From assembly GCA_018389105.1 (NCBI GenBank), contig JACATO010000631.1, forward strand, positions 124,001 to 188,000: a stretch of DNA of 64,000 bases, written 5' to 3'. The DNA is from Nautilus pompilius (taxonomy: Eukaryota > Mollusca > Cephalopoda > Nautilida > Nautilidae). The notes under the pieces were generated by a model, which was not told where the DNA came from, did not search any database, and saw only the letters and a list, made by a program, of their open reading frames with translations. The position numbers and the translations under genes are program-made. Positions 58,761 to 64,000 of the stretch are shown here, one piece after another. Within the stretch, counting starts at the first letter, position 1, and each line of letters starts with the position of its first letter.

Positions 58761-61700
58761 ATGAAAATAGTGCAGCAGGTTATGAGGTACCCGGTCACCC
58801 CAACTCTTTCCAGACCGGCAGGAGGGATGCGAGTTACCCTGGAGAGTTTTAGCTATTTGTGTTATTCCCGACGGGCTGTAAAAAGACGAGATGCTGATGA
58901 GTTGTCAAAGATAATCGTCGTCCTTCTCTCCCTCGAGGTTACTCGACGATTAGTGCGGAATCATCCACCTGACTTTGCTGTGATGAGTTAGGTGTCCGTG
59001 GAGGAGGGTCGCGAAATGGTTCAGACTGCTGCTGGAAAGAACTTCGTTGGCCACGGACCTGACGTGCAAACCGTGGGAGGTAAACGGTTAACAATTATCA
59101 CCCCTCTGGCTGGAGCTGTTGGTCGCATATTGTCCGCGATAAGCCAAACTCGGTTAGAATGTACCTGACATCCTCCAAAGCCCCGTGACTACTCCAAGAA
59201 ACCGGGTACCGGCAAACACCGAAAAGCTCGAAGAGCAATCCCTTTTTTTTTTTACTACGACTGGGGCGTGAAACCAAAAGTGGCGCCGGTTCACACCTTA
59301 TTGATAAGTTTGTAATCTTAGTTTAAGTTTAATAGACTAATAAGTCTCCATTATCTAAACAGTCCCAGTCCCCCTTTTTATACAGTAAGGTTACTATGGT
59401 TCTGCGCTGCCTAAGTGAGAGAACCCCTTGTTCGAACGCGTATTTGTTACCGTCATCAGATCGCCAGCTAAAAGATGTCCTAACCCTTTAGGGATTTTTG
59501 GCGTAAGTCGTCACTCTATGGGAACTTGTCATTATTTAATTCCCGAATTACAATTTCCATTTCTTCGACGTTTAGAAGTTCTTCACGTAACTCAGCATCT
59601 GGGGGATCTAACTGATTTTCCAAACTCGTCAGAAGTGTGTCCTGAGAGTAGGGAGCAAGTTTCTACCCTGTTGAACAACTTTTAATATTACTGAATCCCT
59701 TTTCTGATGATATCATCTGTGTTAGTAACAATGCGATCGTCCTTAGATTTTATGCTAATCAAAAGTTTACTTATTAATCTTTTTTTTTCTTGCCAGCGAA
59801 AAAAAAAAGAGAGAGAGACTTTGTTACGCCCTCCTTGTTAATGGCCTGGGATTTGGCTCTAATTCTGGCTCCTTCTACTTTATCTCTGTTTATTTTAATT
59901 ATCCATATAGATTTTATTTGAATCAGCGGAACGTAAATCCGCTTGGTTAAGCTTTAGTTTAAAGTCACACTTCAGACCAAATCCCTTAACTTACCTAAAC
60001 GAGTTTCTGGTCTGGCAGTAGTCCATACTGATCTGTTTCACTTGCTTTTTGTTTTGCCTACGTTCTACCAATGTAAGACATTGGTAAATACCTGCACTCT
60101 TCAACCAGTCCAGAAGCCTTCTATGCATTCCATGTACCATATTGTTTAACTTCCAGTTCCCCTGGCCTCTTTATCATTAAAGTTGACTCCAACTATCAAG
60201 TGACCACTTCACGAGACAGCCTTGTGGATTATTTCTTGGGGGTATGGTATTAGTTGTAGTGCTAAAGTACACTCCATTTATTCCAGTCGTTACACTATAC
60301 CTATTTGAATAATGCGGATACCATCTAGTCTTGGACTTTATTTTCATTTTCTACAACGGTTTTGAGGTCAATGAAGAATTGTATACGTCCCCTTAATATG
60401 CTGAAAGCGTAAATTGGGGCTAACAGCACCTTTGTTGATCTGCTACAGCTAGTATTTATTCCTCGTCCAATGTTATCGTTGTAAAAATGTAGGAAATTAT
60501 AGTCCAAATATGGGCGAAAGAGTATGGCTACCATCGGCGGCCATTGGCGTCTAGGCTAAAGAGCTTCTTTCCTTTTCACTGGGCGAATTTAGCGTCTACT
60601 TCTGAGTGATTATTTTAGATGTACTTCCTGCAAGCAGATTACGCATAAGTTTTTTTTTTTTTAAATCGCGCAAGAAAACATCAGAATACATTTATAACTG
60701 GTCTCTATGATATTGAAGAAAAATACATTTCATAACTTATCTATATCAGAATTGGAAAAGTCGATAATTCAGGGACGTTTGTCGAAAATCTAAGTTCAAA
60801 GAGTGTAGGTACCTAAAAAGGCGTTTAGTTCCATGTCGCTAGCGGATCTTTCACTCGCATCCACTTCTTTGTCGACGCTTCTTTCCCCGAAATATCCTTA
60901 AATCAGGCTGATTCTTCTCTACCAACCTGTCTGTTTGTTTGGGCTTTTTGGAGGGGTAGGAGAACCCGTCTGCTTCCTATCTTTATATTTATTTTCTCCT
61001 TCCGTCTTTCCTGTTTTTTTGGGGGGGTTGTCTACATTTAAAGTGTCCGTCGCCTTCATTTCTTGTCTATCGGCTCTGCCCTTTCGTCATTTTCGACCCC
61101 ATCCCAACCCCCAGAAGATCTACCTTCCTGTCCTCCGATTTTGACAGGTCTCGATGTCTCCAAACGACTTTTGGGTCAGCAAAGGTGGCATCTCTGCCAC
61201 GACCCGCCTGTCCGCAGCTTCGACCACTCACCAAGATTCGATTGTATGCTTTTCAACTCTGATAGTAGGAAATCTGACCAGAGTGGTCCTCATAGACGAC
61301 AATGACCCTGTAAATCTCTTAATCCACTGCACGCATCTCGTGATGGGCTTGATGATGAACACCTCCCTGGATGTTGTCTTTAGACGAAATAAGGGACCTG
61401 GCAGGGTATCAAACTTAGATCCCACAACTGTCTACCGTACTCCCTGAGCAGAATAGCTGGCACGTTTCCTTATTTGCCCACATCTTTACTTACGCAAATA
61501 GGTTTGGGGCATGAAGATTTACCCCATGCCACTAATTTCGAATTAGGTTTTCGAGAGGGTTTTTACCTCTAACAAAGAATCGCTATCCATCCACCCAATT
61601 TTCCCAACGCTGTGTCCACCAAGGCCGTTTCTCCCACAGCCACGATCTCTCTGCTGTACATTAGATCTCTTTCTACCTGGACCGAACCGCTTGCAACCTC

Positions 61701-64000
61701 AGAAACTTTTAATTCCGCCGTTGGATGGAACTGGCTTTCTTGTTTCTTGGCGTTGTTCCAAAATCTGCGCCGAACCGGACATTTCCCACTATCGCTTCTG
61801 TCTCCGACGAGGATACTGTTGCTACAAACCTCCGCTTGTAACTCGGTATGAAGTTAGTAAACTTAGCACAGCCTTCCCCAGTTTCCGAGTCGAGCCTAAC
61901 CGCAGATCCTGAAGCCACGGAGACGCGCCTCTTCGGCAGATTCTGCCACCACACTCGGAGATTCTCCGGTGGCGAAAACCCTGCCTCCTTCCCTGCGGTA
62001 GGGTCGGAGTATTTCGTCTCCACCTGACTTGAGTAATGTCCGAAATCTCCTGACGAATGGCTGAACACGGCTGTTCCAAATCCTCTAGGTCCCGAAGTCG
62101 ACGCGACGTGTCAGGGTTTACCGTCTCCGTAGGTGAAAGCGAGCTTCCAAACTGATCTCTCCAACAACCCCATCTTTTGTCTCGGGTGGGTGGGTTCAGG
62201 GAAAAGAAAGACGGCTCGATTTACTACCGGTAGTACCCTGACGTACCGGAAGCTTCCAAACGAGAGCGTGATTCTACAGCCTTCACCGTTTCTTGGCAGC
62301 TCGTTTTCCTTTGCAACGAAGGGCACCCGGTCGCGCGAACCGGTTTGCTACCCAGAGTCTCCACGGAGGTAAATCCTCCTGGATGGGAAGTCCGCTCTGA
62401 TTTGAGCCAGTCAGATCTGTCAATTGTAGAACCGCTATACCGACAGAGCCACGATGATCGTGCGCGCGAGCCCCATACCAAAGAACGGAACGCATTTAAT
62501 TACTTCTCTGATTGGCGAATAACCATTTTTTTTTTTTTTTTAAATCTCAAGCTGCAGCTAAAATACTTAGGGGCTGCTCACAGTTATCTCCCTTGGTATT
62601 TTTTTTAAAAACCTGTCGTGTAGATAACCCGAAAGCGTCTGTGGCTGTCCCCTCGATCAAAAACCCTTAAATATTATTATTTTAAAAAAAACAACCTGCA
62701 GTCAAACGTCTAACGTGCAAAATTAATATTTTCAACAACAAAAAAGTAGTAAAACAACGAGAGGTAAGCGAGTTTTCGAATAGGGACAACAGGTCAGGGT
62801 TGGCCCTGCCGGAAAGTATGTCGTACTTCTATACGCACGCGAGAATACTTATACACCTGATAGATATTAGGAGGGCAGGGGCCTTTCAACTTCCACCGAA
62901 ATAAGACGTAGGAAACCAGCCCGACGGACATCAGTCAGTGCGACCTGAAAAACTGACGCATTCCTTTAATTACAGTTCGTCTAGAGTCACGTGTTTCACC
63001 TTTGCGCCCAGGCGTCGCCACCGTCGTCTGTTGGTTTGTACTGGTGCCTGAAGCTCGACTTCATTCCCGCTGCCCTTACAACAACAACAACAAAACGATT
63101 TATAACCTGTTATCAGATGTTTGCTTTTCAAACCGGAGCCCCGAAAGGGATTCGTCCGGCGGATAAATAAATCGCAATCTCAACCACTCTACCTGTACCT
63201 GTCTATCCGGGAACTAAAGGCGGCGATATCCGTGCCGTCAGGTGGCGCTGTGCACGGTTTGATTTTTAGACCGGCGTCGGCCAGTTTCGAGGAGTAAGTC
63301 CATTTCCTTTTGGCGGCAGGTAAAACGAGCGAATGGCTTAAATACCACGGTCCAAAAAGACTCCGAATAGCTTCCAGCGGAAGGTAAACAGTCTGGACCG
63401 ACACCGGCCATATACTTAACGAGAAAACACCTGTAGCTCATCTCTATTTGCCTGACACGAAGAACGAAAATACCATCTTTCCGTGGTAGTTACACAGCAT
63501 AAAATATGAAAGATAGTACCTCGGATTTCCGATTCTTTCTGGTAGTTGACTTTTCGTCCCGTGCCAAGTCGGTTTCTAAGGAATTTAAATCTGCGTATCA
63601 AAGAGCACGTTGTTCTAAAAAAAAAACAACAACAAACAAACAAACACAGAGTCACGAAAAAATTCTTCTTGTGACGTCACGTCTGCTCGTGACGCTTCCA
63701 CGCGCTTCTATTCTGCGAAAATCAAGACCCTTAAAACAACTGGCTATTCCGCAGTCTAAATAATTCCGGTTCCTTAAGTAGCTGTCAGAAAACCCCTATT
63801 ATTTTTAATTAAAAGGAAGACGTGTTTTCACAAGATGCGTTCTGACTGTCATTCATTTCTACTTGCAAGGGAGTTTTCTTATCGCTTGTAAGTGGCTGTT
63901 AACGGGTATTCTGTTACATTTCATAGGTGCCCCGTGTACGCAGTTTTCATGGCCCCCTCGCTGTCGAGGACATTGTAAACATCTCGTCACCGGTGACTAA
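58761..64000. other. Right end of window: no gene recognised
   Basis: About 5.2 kb of CpG-bearing DNA. Overlapping open frames on both strands at 61.06-62.5 kb reflect the higher GC content. I found no conserved domain or consistent exon chain in them. A short piece at 59.58-59.69 kb (LTDFPNSSEVCPESREQV) loosely recalls a retrotransposon pol spacer, but too weakly to call. Confidence 0.45.
63672..63679. promoter_or_regulatory. Full CRE palindrome
   Basis: TGACGTCA, followed closely by another GTGACG at 63690-63695. Such CREB/ATF sites favour promoters, but no gene start is identified next to it. Confidence 0.3.

Noticed and set aside
59428-59685. Possible LTR-retrotransposon pol fragment
   Set aside because: Resemblance is limited to a few residues and no protease, RT or LTR was found nearby.
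61063-62500. Dense overlapping open frames on both strands
   Set aside because: Higher GC lengthens random frames; no frame shows domains, codon bias or consistent splice sites.

Overview
This is a window of an animal (bilaterian) nuclear genome. It has spliced genes with GT-AG introns of 0.1-5 kb, an AT-rich background, many simple repeats and decayed DNA transposons and LINEs. A lophotrochozoan such as a mollusc would fit, but that is an inference from general character, not a marker I can point to. No bacterial or viral genes, rRNA, tRNA or CRISPR were recognised.

Four protein genes can be rebuilt exon by exon, with every splice phase agreeing except in one exon. (1) CWF19L2 (+), 648-19723: 15 exons, the N-terminus lies off the left edge, and one exon is one base short. 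(2) RBM41 (-), 30967-21228: 6 exons, 446 aa, complete, convergent with CWF19L2. (3) MCTS1 (+), 31364-40612: 6 exons, 179 aa, complete, head-to-head with RBM41 across about 400 bp. (4) A secreted protein with two fasciclin (FAS1) domains (-), 53281-46185: 6 exons, 302 aa, complete.

CWF19L2 and RBM41 belong to RNA splicing (spliceosome disassembly/lariat turnover, and the minor U12-type spliceosome). MCTS1 belongs to translation re-initiation and ribosome recycling. The FAS1 gene is an extracellular/adhesion-type gene and is functionally unrelated.

Base composition splits the window. From 1 to about 46.8 kb the DNA is AT-rich and visibly poor in CpG, except for an island around the RBM41/MCTS1 start sites (about 30.4-31.6 kb). 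From about 47.4 kb onward CpG is common. The switch falls inside the FAS1 gene. The FAS1 introns carry a decayed Tigger/pogo transposon with a tandem array built from its terminal-repeat sequence, and a LINE tail. Other decayed elements are a LINE fragment (7.3-7.9 kb), a second pogo-like family in two copies (about 10-11 kb and 55.7-56.3 kb) and a Tc1-like remnant (34.5-35.4 kb). The right end (about 54.4-64 kb) shows repeats but no gene I can name; there is one possible isolated first exon at 54335.
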